Shown here: positions 53,371 to 64,000 of the stretch, one piece after another
Layout: the number at the start of each line of letters is the position of its first letter
How positions within the stretch are numbered: position 1 is the first letter of the stretch
NCBI RefSeq assembly: GCF_000372725.1
Contig: NW_005201286.1
Span: 9,941 to 73,940, forward strand
Origin: Emiliania huxleyi CCMP1516
Taxonomy: Eukaryota > Haptophyta > Isochrysidales > Noelaerhabdaceae
Direction of reading: 5' to 3'
Length of the DNA stretch: 64,000 nt
Notes under the pieces: generated by a model
What the model was told of the DNA's origin: nothing
Databases searched by the model: none
What the model saw: the letters and a program-made list of their open reading frames with translations, nothing else
Position numbers and translations under genes: made by a program

Positions 53371-53623
53371 AGAAAATCGGCCTCGCATCTGGCTCCAACG
53401 TGGACACGCCCATAGCTGGGGACACTACTAGGTCACGCATGGCATCACAGAAGTTTTATCTCTGGGCCCCGAAAGGCATCTCTAGCAGTGTCGTTACACA
53501 TGCCCCCTCCCCTCCTGGGCGCATGCGCCTCACGTCTCGCCAGAGCATAAGCCCTTGGCGTGTGGCGAGACGAGTTTTTCGCCATCGCAGCGAGCAGCAA
53601 GCCGCCCGCCGCAAACAGCCGGA

Positions 53624-53625
<2 letters not shown>

Positions 53626-53669
<44 letters not shown>
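53626..53669. repeat. (TC)n microsatellite
   Basis: Twenty-two tc units directly in front of dispersed repeat copy G and the iminopeptidase start. Confidence 0.95.
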
Positions 53670-53673
<4 letters not shown>

Positions 53674-53733
53674 CATTTGTAGTCCCAGTCCGAGCCAGTC
53701 TGCTGTGAGAGGGGCTTGTATAGTAAAATTCCT
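53669..53733 (+). repeat. Dispersed repeat family copy G, 22 bases before a start codon
   Basis: agtcccagtccgagccagtc, then tgctgtgagaggggcttgta and tagtaaaattc match the 3' two thirds of copies C and H. It ends about 22 bases before the ATG at 53755, so it would form the 5' leader or core promoter of that gene. Confidence 0.75.
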
Positions 53734-53754
53734 TTCCCGCTCTCTTTCGGCCCC

Positions 53755-56057
53755 ATGCACCCCAAGCACGCTCCCACCAGCACGCTGCTTCTCCCCACCC
53801 GCGACGGCCTGCACGAGCTGCACGTGGCCGAGTACGGCGCGCCGGGCGGCACGCCCATCGTCTACCTCCACGGCGGCCCGGGTGGCGGCACTCCTCCCGA
53901 CGTGCCGCGGCTGTTCGACCCGGCCGTCTTCCGGCTCGTCACCTTTGACCAGCGCGGGTGCGGCCGCTCGCGGTGCGCCGACCGGCTGCTCGCCAACACC
54001 ACGGCCCTGCTCATCGACGACGTCGAGGCCGTCCGCTGCCGCCTCGGGATCGAGCGCTGGGCCGTGTTTGGCAGCTCGTACGGCTCGCTGCTGGTGGCGC
54101 TGTACGCGGCGCGGCACAGCGCGCGCGTCACGTTCGCTATCGCGCACGGCGTCTTCCTCGGCACGCGCGCCGAGGTTGGCTGGCTCTACGAGGCCCCCGG
54201 CGCCTCGCGCTTCTACCCGGACCAGTGAGACGACCTGCTCCGCGCAAGAGTGCACGAGATTGCACGAGATTACACGAGATTACACGAGATTAGGTGGGAG
54301 GACCTGCTCCGCGCGAGCGGCGGCGCGGGCGCGGGCGCGGCGGCGGCGGCGGCGGCGGGGGCGGCGGCGGCGGACGGGCTCGCCGCGCCGGTGCTCGTCT
54401 CGCGCTGCCACGCGCTGCTCACCGACCCCGCCGTCAGCCGCGAGCACCCGCCGCCGCCAGGCAGTGTGCCGCCTGAGGGTGCGCTCGCTGCGGCCGCCGC
54501 GCTGACGCGGTGCGAGGGCGAGATGGAGCGAGATGGAAGCGGCGGGACTTGCGTTGTTGTCGGTGGAGACGAGAGGCGATGGCGCACAGGAGGGAGGGCG
54601 AGGTGGAGCTGCGGGAGTTTGCATGGCGGTGGAGACGAGAGGCTGTGGCGCAGGCGGGAGGGCGAGGTGGAGCTGCGGGCCTCTCGCGATCGACACTCGC
54701 GGTGGAATGCAACATGGTCACAACAGAACAAGCACACACACGACAACAACGGGTCGGAGGGAGAGACGAGGCGCCGCGCCTCTTCTCACCCAGATGACCG
54801 TGAGAAGAGGCGGCCCAGATGACATCACCTCTTCTCACCCAGATGACCGTGGGGTGGCCTCTCACGTGATGTGATAAGGAGACCCGTGCCACCGATGCGC
54901 AACGATTGCGAGCATGGTAGGTGGGAGGACGAGATGGAGACGCTTGCGCCGTCGCCGGCATCGCACGACGCCGCGGAGCGAGGGGCGATCTCGGCGGATC
55001 TCGTCTCATCTCGGCGCCTCTCGGCGCCTCTAGGCGTCGCACGACGCGGCGGAGCTCGTCGCCGGCGCGCAGATCGCGCTCCACTTCTTTCAGCACGGCT
55101 GCCACCTGTCCGGCCTCGCCCAGGGCCGCCGCGGCGAGGGCGGAGGCGGCGGCGATGGCGGTGGTGACAGCGGCGAGGGCGGAGGCGGCGGCGATGGCGG
55201 TGGTGACAGCGGCGATGGCGGCGGCGGCGGCGGCGGCGGTGGCGGCGGTGATGAGGCGGCGGGAGCGTCGGGGCGCGAGTACGTGTGTGACGGGATCTTG
55301 GGCGAGGTAGGGAGGGCGTCTGGGGCGCTGCGAGGGGTGGCTTGCGCCTTGCTGCACGGCCAGACGGAGGGGTGTGAACGGCGTCTCTTCACGGCGGGCA
55401 GGCTGTGAACAGGTGCTGTGCGCACACATTCCCACACCGCTCGCCCACGCGCACTGGGCCTCGCACTTTGAATGCCGTGGGGCGCCTGTCTTTTAGACGT
55501 GGAGTCGCGAGGGACTAGCCCGGCCCTTGCCCCACCACCTTCTGTGTGCGGAGAAGTGTCCCTGACCTGACCTGACCTCACCTGACCTAGGTGCCATGCT
55601 CCATCCTGCACGGGAGACACGACGTGGTCTGCCCGCCGCAGGCGGCCAGCAGTGACTGAGACGGACACCTCTCACTCGTAGAGATGGGTGAAGCGGAGCG
55701 CTCTCCCCGCCCTCGCGTCGAGCCCATGCGTCGAGCCCATGCGGTCTGCAGAGTAGCGGCGAGCGGCATTGTCAATGACGGTGATGATCGTGATGGCGAT
55801 GAGAATGACGACGCATGGTGATAGGAAGAATGAGTGCGGCATAATCAAACACGTGATAGCAGGCGGCGAGCCGGCTGCGCGCCGCCTGGCCGGGCTCGAC
55901 GCTGAGGATTGTCGAGGGGGGCGCGCACGCGCTGTTCGAGAAGCCGATGCGGAGCGCGGCGATGGCGGCGCTGGCGGAGCACCAGGCCGCCTTGGGTGTG
56001 CACAGCAGCGGCTGCGGGCAGTCCAAGCGCCGGCGGATGGATCGGAGAGCGGGATGA
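53755..56057 (+). CDS. pip: Prolyl iminopeptidase (alpha/beta hydrolase)
   Basis: Exons: 53755-54224, 54294-54509, 54921-54957, 55034 to about 55118, 55591-55641 and 55863-56057, with possible others in 55119-55590. The ATG at 53755 gives MHPKHAPTSTLLLPTRDGLH. Family motifs are VYLHGGPGGGTPPDVPRLFD (oxyanion HGGPG), VTFDQRGCGRSR, RWAVFGSSYGSLLVALYAAR (nucleophile Ser in GSSYG), GASRFYPDQWEDLLR, LTRWEDEME, AQIALHFFQHGC, CSILHGRHDVVCPPQ (acid Asp) and IVEGGAHALFEKP (His). The complete catalytic triad is present. It removes N-terminal proline from peptides. Introns 54225-54293, 54510-54920, 54958-55033 and 55642-55862 are each bounded by copies of exon sequence. Confidence 0.85.
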
Positions 56058-56673
56058 CGCCCGGCCCTCAAAGCGCACTCAGGAGCGCACACGTACGTGG
56101 AGGATAGCAAGCGGATTTCCGAGACCGCGTAGAGCGTACAGGACCAGGAGGCAGAAGTGAGAAGATGCAAAGGTAGATAGCAAGGAAGGCGAAGAACAGC
56201 CAGGCTCGGATTGGACACCAACGCGATAAGGCCATGTTCCATACCCCGCCTTTCCCTCCAGAACCCGCCGAGCTCGTCGTGTCGCCTCACTGGGTACCTC
56301 CCCTGTCCTCTCGAGCACACACACACACACACTCACACTCCTCTCGAGGACTCGACTCTGGTTCCCTCTATGTTGCTCTTAGCTCTTTTACTTTTTTTGA
56401 GAGCGCATTCGTTGTTAATAATACAAACCCTGGGCCGAGCGTTTTTGATCTCTCGGTAAGTGGGCGCCCGCCCGCCGCCTCTGAGGGGGTCGGGCCCCCT
56501 AGACTGAAAACAAAAACAAGCTCGAAAACAGCCAAAATCAGCCTGCGAGAGAGGCACGCAAGAATTTAAGACGAGGTGCGAGTCAGAGTGGGACTCCACA
56601 CAAGTACAAGTACCAATCAACATGACTGTATCAAACATCTCCGTCCAAGGGAGATGTGCGAGTCTGTACCGTC
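56058..56673. other. Spacer between convergent genes
   Basis: No gene is seen. It contains a short (ca)n run at about 56314-56334. Around 56388-56426, ttttttgagagcgcattcgt and the following tgttaataatacaaaccc match, in reverse complement, the stretch 30285-30322 just upstream of the ARM gene. Confidence 0.5.
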
Positions 56674-59600
56674 CTAGACTAGTTCCGCCGCCGCGGCAGA
56701 GCTCGAACTGCGCGCGTCGCTGGGCGGGTTCGTCTTCACCGCCTCGAACGCCGTAGACCGCCGCGTGGCGCGCCTCCGACTCAAGGCGAATAAGGCGACG
56801 CCAAGGAGCGAGGCGGGTACAATAACCGTACCAAGAGGGGTCAGAGACAGCCACGGCGACGCTTTCGAGATCGCCGCGTCCTCAGCAGTGACGCGGCTGG
56901 GCGGCGACGTACAGAGCGTTCGCCCTCGCCCGTCAGGCTTGCCGCAACCGACTCCGGATCCGCCACCGCTTCGATTGCTAGGCGATCCAGCCTCCTCTCC
57001 GAGCAAGGTGAAGAGTTCTGACTTGGGCGCGCCGACCATACCGTCGCACCGGACGAATATGCCGAAGTAGCTAGTGCAGCCGGGTGGCACCGGCGGCGCA
57101 AGCGCCGGCGCCACCGGCGCCGTGCTTAGCCGCGCAGCGTCGGCTGCAGCCTTGCCCGCGAGCCTCGCAGCGTCCGGAGGATTGCCCTCGTCTACAGCCG
57201 CCTGCGTTGCTTTCGCCGCAGCCTCAGCGATTGCCGCGGCCTGCACGGGCGAGTCGCCGAGCGCCAGGGATTCGACAGCAGCCACGCTCGCCGCGATAGA
57301 GGCGTCACGACCCATGCCGGCCTCGGCGAAGGCCGAGGCTGCAGTTGAGGCCGCTGCCATGGCCACCCAGTGAGCGTCCCCAGTGTCGCTCTCGAATGTC
57401 GCCTGTGCCTCCTCGCTCGCTTCGGCGCCGGCAGTTGCCGCGGCCGTCGGCGACTTGCCCGCGATGACAGCATCACCAGCTGCCTCACCCGCAGCTTCTA
57501 TGGCCTCCACCGAGAGATCTGCATTGTCCGCCTTCTGAGCGGCCGTTCCCGCTGCCGCGGCAGCCGCCTCGGCCTCCTGCGTGGACTTCCCGCGCGATAA
57601 GGCCTTGTCTGCCACTTTCGCCGCCACTGCGGCCGCCTCTGGCGACCGCGCGTGCGTCAACCTCGCGGCCCACCTTGCGGCCTCTGGTGAGGACCCCTCA
57701 TCGAGAACCGCCTGAGCCGCCTCGGCAGCAATCGCACCCTCTCTTGCTGCTGTCAACGGATTCTTCTTTGTGCAGATTGCGGTGCCAGCCGCCTCGGCCG
57801 CGGCGTCGGCTGACACAGCAGTGGCTCCAACTTCGGTCGCATGCTGGTGAGCCAAAGCAGCATAAGCTCCTGCAGCTGCCGCATCCCCAATGCAACACGC
57901 AGCGGCCGCGACGGCGGCAGCATTGGCTGCTTCAAAAGAGAAGCCGCTGTTGAGAGCAGCAACCTTTGCCTTCTTCTCGGCTTCAGAACAGCCTCCGGCC
58001 GCCTTGTCCGTGCCGGGCACCGCATCGATAATGACATCGGTAGAGGCCAGAGCGGTCTGTGAGGCCTCTGCAGCAGCAGCGCCATCCGCAGCAGCGGCCA
58101 GTTTCGACCTGCCGGTGAGAATTGCCTGGGCTGCAGCCTCGCCAGCTGCCTGCACAGCGGATACCGAAGCCCCGGCAGCGGTGGCACACATCAGGTCGTC
58201 GTCGAGCGCCTTCTCCACGGCGTCTGCGGCAGCCTCCGCCGCCTCGGCCGCCTCCTCGGGCGTCAGGCCCTTCTCCAGCGCGTCGGCGGCGGCCTCCGCA
58301 GCCGCATCGGCCGCCTCAGGCGACAGGTCATCGTCGAGCGCCTTCTCCACGGCGTCGGCGGCAGCCTCCGCCGCCTCGGCCGCCTCCTCGGGCGTCAGGC
58401 CCTTCTCCAGCGCGTCAGCGGCGGCCTCCGCAGCCGCATCGGCCGCCTCAGGCGACAGGTCGTCGTCGAGCGCCTTCGCCACGGCGTCGGCGGCAGCCTC
58501 CGCCGCCTCCGCCGCCTCCTCGGGCGTCAGGCCCTTCTCCAGCGCGTCGGCGGCGGCCTCCGCAGCCGCGTCTGCCGCCTCAGGCGACAGGTCGTCGTCG
58601 AGCGCCTTCTCCACGGCGTCTGCGGCAGCCTCCGCCGCCTCGGCCGCCTCCTCGGGCGTCAGGCCCTTCTCCAGCGCGTCAGCGGCGGCCTCCGCAGCCG
58701 CATCGGCCGCCTCAGGCGACAGGTCATCGTCGAGCGCCTTCTCCACGGCGTCGGCGGCAGCCTCCGCCGCCTCGGCCGCCTCCTCGGGCGTCAGGCCCTT
58801 CTCCAGCGCGTCAGCGGCGGCCTCCGCAGCCGCATCGGCCGCCTCAGGCGACAGGTCGTCGTCGAGCGCCTTCGCCACGGCGTCTGCGGCAGCCTCCGCC
58901 GCCTCGGCCGCCTCCTCGGGCGTCAGGCCCTTCTCCAGCGCGTCGGTGGCAGCCTCTGCAGCCGCATCGGCCGCCTCAGGCGACAGGTCATCGTCGAGCG
59001 CCTTCTCCACGGCGTCTGCGGCAGCCTCCGCCGCCTCGGCCGCCTCCTCGGGCGTCAGGCCCTTCTCCAGCGCGTCGGCGGCAGCCTCTGCAGCCGCATC
59101 GGCCGCCTCAGGCGACAGGTCATCGTCGAGCGCCTTCTCCACGGCGTCGGCGGCAGCCTCCGCCGCCTCGGCCGCCTCCTCGGGCGTCAGGCCCTTCTCC
59201 AGCGCGTCGGCGGCAGCCTCCGCAGCCGCATCGGCCGCCTCAGGCGACAGGTCGTCGTCGAGCGCCTTCTCCACGGCGTCGGCGGCAGCCTCCGCCGCCT
59301 CGGCCGCCTCCTCGGGCGTCAGGCCCTTCTCCAGCGCGTCGGTGGCAGCCTCTGCAGCCGCATCGGCCGCCTCAGGCGACAGGTCATCGTCGAGCGCCTT
59401 CTCCACGGCGTCTGCGGCAGCCTCCGCCGCCTCGGCCGCCTCCTCGGGCGTCATGCCCTTGGCAATCGCATCGGCAGCAGCCTCCGTAGCAGCGTCTGCG
59501 ACCTCTTCAGCCACGCCCTCCTTGCACACGGTAAAGCTGTCCTCTCCGAGGGGCACGGTCAGCTCCTCCTTCCATGTTGGGTTAGCCGCCTGGCACTCTG

Positions 59601-62600
59601 CCGTGTCGCAGGACGCCTTAGCCGAGTAGGTCGCGGTGTAGGCGTTCCCGTCGGAGACCGCCGACCAGCTCGAGTACCGGAAGTCGTAAGGCTCCACGTA
59701 GCCGTTGTCCTCCAGGAGCTTGCTGAGCTTGGCCTCGCCGTCAGCCAGGTGAGACTCGTCCTTGATCCACGCATTCATGGTCTCCTTCATCTTCGCAATG
59801 GTCACGCACTCCGGAAGCGCCTTCTCCGCGGCGTCGGCGGCAGCCTCAGCTAGGGCGGCGGCTTCTTCGGGCGTCATGCCCTTGGCAATCGCATCAGCAG
59901 CGGCCTCTCCCGCCGCGTCTGCCGCCTCAGGCGACAGGTCGTCGTCGAGCGCCTTCTCCACGGCGTCGGCGGCAGCCTCCGCCGCCTCGGCCGCCTCCTC
60001 GGGCGTCAGGCCCTTCTCCAGCGCGTCGGTGGCAGCCTCTGCAGCCGCATCGGCCGCCTCAGGCGACAGGTCATCGTCGAGCGCCTTCTCCACGGCGTCT
60101 GCGGCAGCCTCCGCCGCCTCGGCCGCCTCCTCGGGCGTCAGGCCCTTCTCCAGCGCGTCGGCGGCGGCCTCCGCAGCCGCATCGGCCGCCTCAGGCGACA
60201 GGTCGTCGTCGAGCGCCTTCTCCACGGCGTCTGCGGCAGCCTCCGCCGCCTCGGCCGCCTCCTCGGGCGTCAGGCCCTTCTCCAGCGCGTCGGTGGCAGC
60301 CTCCGCAGCCGCATCGGCCGCCTCAGGCGACAGGTCGTCGTCGAGCGCCTTCTCCACGGCGTCTGCGGCAGCCTCCGCCGCCTCGGCCGCCTCCTCGGGC
60401 GTCAGGCCCTTCTCCAGCGCGTCGGCGGCAGCCTCCGCAGCCGCATCGGCCGCCTCAGGCGACAGGTCATCGTCGAGCGCCTTCTCCACGGCGTCTGCGG
60501 CAGCCTCCGCCGCCTCGGCCGCCTCCTCGGGCGTCAGGCCCTTCTCCAGCGCGTCGGCGGCAGCCTCCGCAGCCGCATCGGCCGCCTCAGGCGACAGGTC
60601 ATCGTCGAGCGCCTTCTCCACGGCGTCTGCGGCAGCCTCCGCCGCCTCGGCCGCCTCCTCGGGCGTCAGGCCCTTCTCCAGCGCGTCGGCGGCGGCCTCC
60701 GCAGCCGCGTCTGCCGCCTCAGGCGACAGGTCATCGTCGAGCGCCTTCTCCACGGCGTCTGCGGCAGCCTCCGCCGCCTCGGCCGCCTCCTCGGGCGTCA
60801 GGCCCTTTTCCAGCGCGTCGGCGGCAGCCTCCGCAGCCGCATCGGCCGCCTCAGGCGACAGGTCGTCGTCGAGCGCCTTCTCCACGGCGTCTGCGGCAGC
60901 CTCCGCCGCCTCGGCCGCCTCCTCGGGCGTCAGGCCCTTCTCCAGCGCGTCGGTGGCAGCCTCTGCAGCCGCATCGGCCGCCTCAGGCGACAAGTCGTCG
61001 TCGAGCGCCTTCTCCACGGCGTCTGCGGCAGCCTCCGCCGCCTCGGCCGCCTCCTCGGGCGTCAGGCCCTTCTCCAGCGCGTCGGTGGCAGCCTCCGCAG
61101 CCGCATCGGCCGCCTCAGGCGACAAGTCGTCGTCGAGCGCCTTCTCCACGGCGTCGGCGGCAGCCTCCGCCGCCTCGGCCGCCTCCTCGGGCGTCAGGCC
61201 CTTCTCCAGCGCGTCGGTGGCAGCCTCTGCAGCCGCATCGGCCGCCTCAGGCGACAGGTCATCGTCGAGCGCCTTCTCCACGGCGTCGGCGGCAGCCTCC
61301 GCCGCCTCGGCCGCCTCCTCGGGCGTCATGCCCTTGGCAATCGCATCGGCAGCAGCCTCCGTAGCAGCGTCTGCGACCTCTTCAGCCACGCCCTCCTTGC
61401 ACACGGTAAAGCTGTCCTCTCCGAGGGGCACGGTCAGCTCCTCCTTCCATGTTGGGTTAGCCGCCTGGCACTCTGCCGTGTCGCAGGACGCCTTAGCCGA
61501 GTAGGTCGCGGTGTAGGCGTTCCCGTCGGAGACCGCCGACCAGCTCGAGTACCGGAAGTCGTAAGGCTCCACGTAGCCGTTGTCCTCCAGGAGCTTGCTG
61601 AGCTTGGCCTCGCCGTCAGCCAGGTGAGACTCGTCCTTGATCCACGCATTCATGGTCTCCTTCATCTTCGCAATGGTCACGCACTCCGGAAGCGCCTTCT
61701 CCGCGGCGTCGGCGGCAGCCTCGGCTAGGGCGGCGGCTTCTTCGGGCGTCAGGCCCTTGGCAATCGCATCAGCAGCGGCCTCTCCCGCCGCGTCTGCCGC
61801 CTCAGGCGACAGGTCGTCGTCGAGCGCCTTCTCCACGGCGTCGGCGGCAGCCTCCGCCGCCTCGGCCGCCTCCTCGGGCGTCAGGCCCTTCTCCAGCGCG
61901 TCGGTGGCAGCCTCTGCAGCCGCATCGGCCGCCTCAGGCGACAGGTCGTCGTCGAGCGCCTTCTCCACGGCGTCTGCGGCAGCCTCCGCCGCCTCGGCCG
62001 CCTCCTCGGGCGTCAGGCCCTTCTCCAGCGCGTCGGCGGCAGCCTCCGCAGCCGCTCGGGCGAGTAGCCCTCGATGATGGCGTCGCCTGCTGCCTCGCCC
62101 GCCGCGGCGACCGCTTCAGGCGAGAGGCCCTCGTCAAGCGCCTTCTGAGCCGCCTTGCCTGCAGCCTCGGCCGCGGCTGCTGCCTCCTCTCGCGTCTTGC
62201 CGGCGATGATGGCGTCGCCCGCCGCCTCACCTGCCGCAGCCGCAGCCTCGGGCGAAAGGCCGTCGTCGAGCGCCTTCTGGGCCGCCATGCCGGCAGCATC
62301 TCCTGCTGCAGCCGCCACCTCGGGCGACAAGCCCTCGCCAATGGCATCGCCTGCGGCCTTGCCCGCTGCAGCAGCAGCGTTGGGCGAGAGGCCCGCGTCG
62401 AGGGCAGCCTGGGCCGCCTTGCCGGCAGCCTCTCCAGCAGCAGCCGCCGTCTCCGGGTCCTCGCCGGCGATGATGGCGTCGCCTGCGGCCTGGCCCGCCG
62501 CAGCAGCGGCCTCGGGCGAGAGGCCCGCGTCGAGAGCTGCCTGAGCCGCCTCACCCGCTGCCTTGGCGGCGGCTGCCGCCTCCTCCGGGCTCTTGCCCTC

Positions 62601-63355
62601 TGCGATGGCCTTTGCAGCCGCCGCCGCCGCGGCCTCGGCAGCCTCGGGCGAGAGGCCGGCGTCGAGGGCAGCCTGTGCCGCAGCTGCGGCGGCCTTTGCC
62701 TCCTTGGCCGCCTCGTCAGCGGTCTTTCCGTCCTCCATGGCGACCGCACGAGCATCCGCCGCTGCCTTGGCAGCCTCCGAAGACATGCCAGCATCGACTT
62801 CGGCCTGCTCCTCGTCCGCGGCAGTGGCCGCGGCGGCCGCCGCGTCCTCGGCACTCGCCCCGTTGCTCAGCGCTTCCGCCGCGACCTCGGCGGCCTCCTT
62901 TGCCGCCTCGACAGAGTGCCCCTCGTTGAGGGCTGCCTGCGCAGCCTCACCGGCACCCTTCGCGATTTCTGCGGCCTCCTCAGGGGACTTGCCGTCGATG
63001 ATGGCCTGACCAGCCGCCTCTGCCGCAAGCTCAGCCGCCTCAGGCGCAAGGCCTTCGTCGATGGCGTCGTCGTACGCCTTTGCTGCGGCGGCGCCGGCGG
63101 CGGCGGCTTCCTCAGCCGTTTTGCCGGCGAGGATAGCTTTGGCCGCCGCATCTCCGGCCTGATCAGCCGCTTCAGGCGAGAGGCCATCATTAAGCGCCGC
63201 CTGCGCGGCCTTACCTGCGGCATCGCCAGCGGCTGCCGCCTCCTCGGGCGTCTTGCCGTCGATGATGGCATCTCCAGCAGCATCGCCCGCTTCCGCTGCA
63301 GCCCCAGCCGAGAGGCCGTCGTCGAGCGCCTTCTGCGTAGCCTTGCCTGCGGCCT
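56674..63355 (-). CDS. Giant alanine-rich repeat surface protein
   Basis: The minus-strand frame runs from a probable splice acceptor near 63355 (QAAGKATQKALDDGLS) to the stop at 56674, over 2200 residues, with one frame break at about 62055. The N-terminal third has diverged 20-24 residue units (LDAGLSPEAAAAAGQAAGDA). The middle has about two dozen near-identical 44-residue units (132 bp): EKALDDDLSPEAADAAAEAA followed by ADALEKGLTPEEAAEAAEAA and ADAV. These are interrupted twice by the same non-repetitive domain of about 110 residues (PECVTIAKMKETMNAWIKDE; DFRYSSWSAVSDGNAYTATY; four Cys). The C-terminus has a cysteine-containing region and a membrane span (LGTVIVPASLLGVALFAL). It is probably a helical, rod-like cell-surface or scale protein. 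Upstream exons with the signal peptide are not identified. Confidence 0.75.
58180..62040 (-). repeat. 132-bp coding tandem repeat arrays with two copies of a spacer domain
   Basis: Array blocks at about 58190-59450, 59930-61310 and 61800-62040 are separated by two almost identical spacer-domain copies (about 59470-59900 and 61345-61775). Some neighbouring repeat units are identical over more than 100 bases, which shows recent expansion or gene conversion. Confidence 0.92.
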
Positions 63356-63433
63356 GGCGTGGCAGACGGTGAACGAGCTAGCGTGCGGGGAGAGCGGCAT
63401 TGTGCATGGTGCGGAGTGCATTGCCGTTCTTAA

Positions 63434-63547
63434 CGGAGTCGCTTAGGCGGCTCCGGTGGTGAGCCTGTGTGTGTGCCAGTCCGCGCCAGTCTGCGCCCTT
63501 GTCGTGCCAGTGTGCTGTGAGAGAGGCTTGTATCCTAAGAATTCTTT
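63434..63547 (+). repeat. Dispersed repeat family copy H, 30 bases before a start codon
   Basis: It runs ggagtcgcttaggcggctcc, gtgtgtgccagtccgcgcca, gtcgtgccagtgtgctgtga, gagaggcttgtatcctaaga, then attctt. It ends 29 bases before the ATG at 63577. It also lies in the region where upstream exons of the giant repeat gene on the other strand would be expected. Confidence 0.8.
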
Positions 63548-63576
63548 CGCGTGTGAGGGAGTACTATCGGGTCGCC

Positions 63577-64000
63577 ATGCGCGCGCCCCAGAGCACGCCT
63601 CGCGCCACCGCTGTAAGCCGCCCGACGACCGGGCTACACGCCGGCGCAACTTCTCCATCCGAGGGCGTCGAGCTGGGGACAGGGTGTGGGGTCGGTCGAT
63701 CGGAGAGCGCGCCGGGCCCTCGCCGCGATTCAGAGCCGCGAGGCTACACAAGGCTCCTCGCGGATAAGCGCGAGGGCGTCTGGCTGACGGAGCGCAACCC
63801 AGGCCGGCAGGCTCCAGCAGGTGGGCGCGCTAATGCATTCGCGGACCGCAAGGGCCCAGGAGCAGCGTCGCATGCGCTGCGGCGTGCTGTCTCTGCGGGG
63901 GATGCTGATGCTGCCGCCGTCGCGAGGCTGCCGCCGTCGGCGTTCCGCCGCCGGAGGGCGCACGAGCTGCTGCTTCGCGGCGAGCCGGTTGCTCTCGCGC
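63577..64000 (+). CDS. 5' part of a gene running off the window
   Basis: From the ATG at 63577 (MRAPQSTPRATAVSRPTT) the frame stays open to the window end, 141 codons without a stop. The later part reads GYTRLLADKREGVWLTERNP, SHALRRAVSAGDADAAAVAR and RRRRAHELLLRGEPVALA, with alternating charged and small residues as in helical or ankyrin-like proteins. The upstream dispersed repeat resembles the layout in front of the iminopeptidase gene. The family is not recognised and the 3' end is unseen. Confidence 0.45.
   Translation, partial: MRAPQSTPRATAVSRPTTGLHAGATSPSEGVELGTGCGVGRSESAPGPRRDSEPRGYTRLLADKREGVWLTERNPGRQAPAGGRANAFADRKGPGAASHALRRAVSAGDADAAAVARLPPSAFRRRRAHELLLRGEPVALA

Noticed and set aside
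57890-61504. Long serine/alanine and arginine/proline frames on the plus strand
   Set aside because: They are opposite-strand readings of the 132-bp coding repeats. The minus frame continues into a cysteine domain and a membrane span, and the plus frames do not.
1-64000. CRISPR array
   Set aside because: The many short tandem repeats have no unique spacers of constant length. They are minisatellites, mostly inside introns.

Overview
The window looks like nuclear DNA of a unicellular alga, most likely a haptophyte or a similarly GC-rich chromalveolate alga. This is inferred from very high GC, split genes with many short introns (a large share with GC instead of GT at the donor), organelle-targeting leaders, proline-rich and alanine-rich surface proteins, and a polyketide-synthase acyltransferase scrap. 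The G-run at base 1 and several single-base frame breaks in otherwise clean exons suggest a draft assembly, so some broken genes here may be sequencing errors.

Layout. 0-8 kb: a tentative gene end, a three-exon plastid-type membrane protein (-), an ankyrin-like piece (+), a leucine-rich-repeat gene with cysteine-rich tails (-), and a myristoylation-type EF-hand protein (+). 8-11 kb: no gene I can support. 11-18 kb: an RMD5/GID2-type E3 ligase subunit (-), an ankyrin-repeat protein (+), a proline-rich single-pass surface protein (-), and an ASCH/PUA-like protein (+). 18-24 kb: a many-exon phytanoyl-CoA dioxygenase family gene (-) and a kelch protein (+). 25-35 kb: broken ankyrin, RCC1, F-box/ARM, methyltransferase and PKS pieces, plus two membrane proteins. 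35.5-42.2 kb: one large gene joining an N-terminal helical domain, an active-looking protein kinase, RING and TRAF-type zinc fingers, and about eighteen hydrophobic segments. 46-50 kb: a thirteen-exon GlnT/type-III-like glutamine synthetase. 51-56 kb: an F-box-like protein, a 614-bp inverted-repeat element and a prolyl-iminopeptidase gene. 56.7-63.4 kb: a very long alanine-rich repeat surface protein (-). A further gene runs off the right edge.

The strongest result is about gene structure. I rebuilt splice sites by hand so that reading phase closes exactly in the glutamine synthetase (1395 nt), RMD5 (1260 nt), kinase-RING (5820 nt) and plastid-type (486 nt) genes. In these and in the dioxygenase and iminopeptidase genes, intron after intron is bounded by a direct duplication of exon sequence, and the intron length equals the spacing of the two copies (for example 179, 142, 77, 71, 70, 69 and 68 nt). 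Many introns carry 7-12 bp minisatellites between the copies. This is what intron birth by tandem duplication of exon segments containing AG|GT or AG|GC would leave. A second intron class, an introner-like sequence family, sits in three introns of two genes.

The genes do not form an obvious pathway. Neighbours are unrelated and lie on both strands, as usual for a eukaryotic locus. Several dispersed non-coding repeats, one family of which sits just upstream of at least two start codons, tie the region together.
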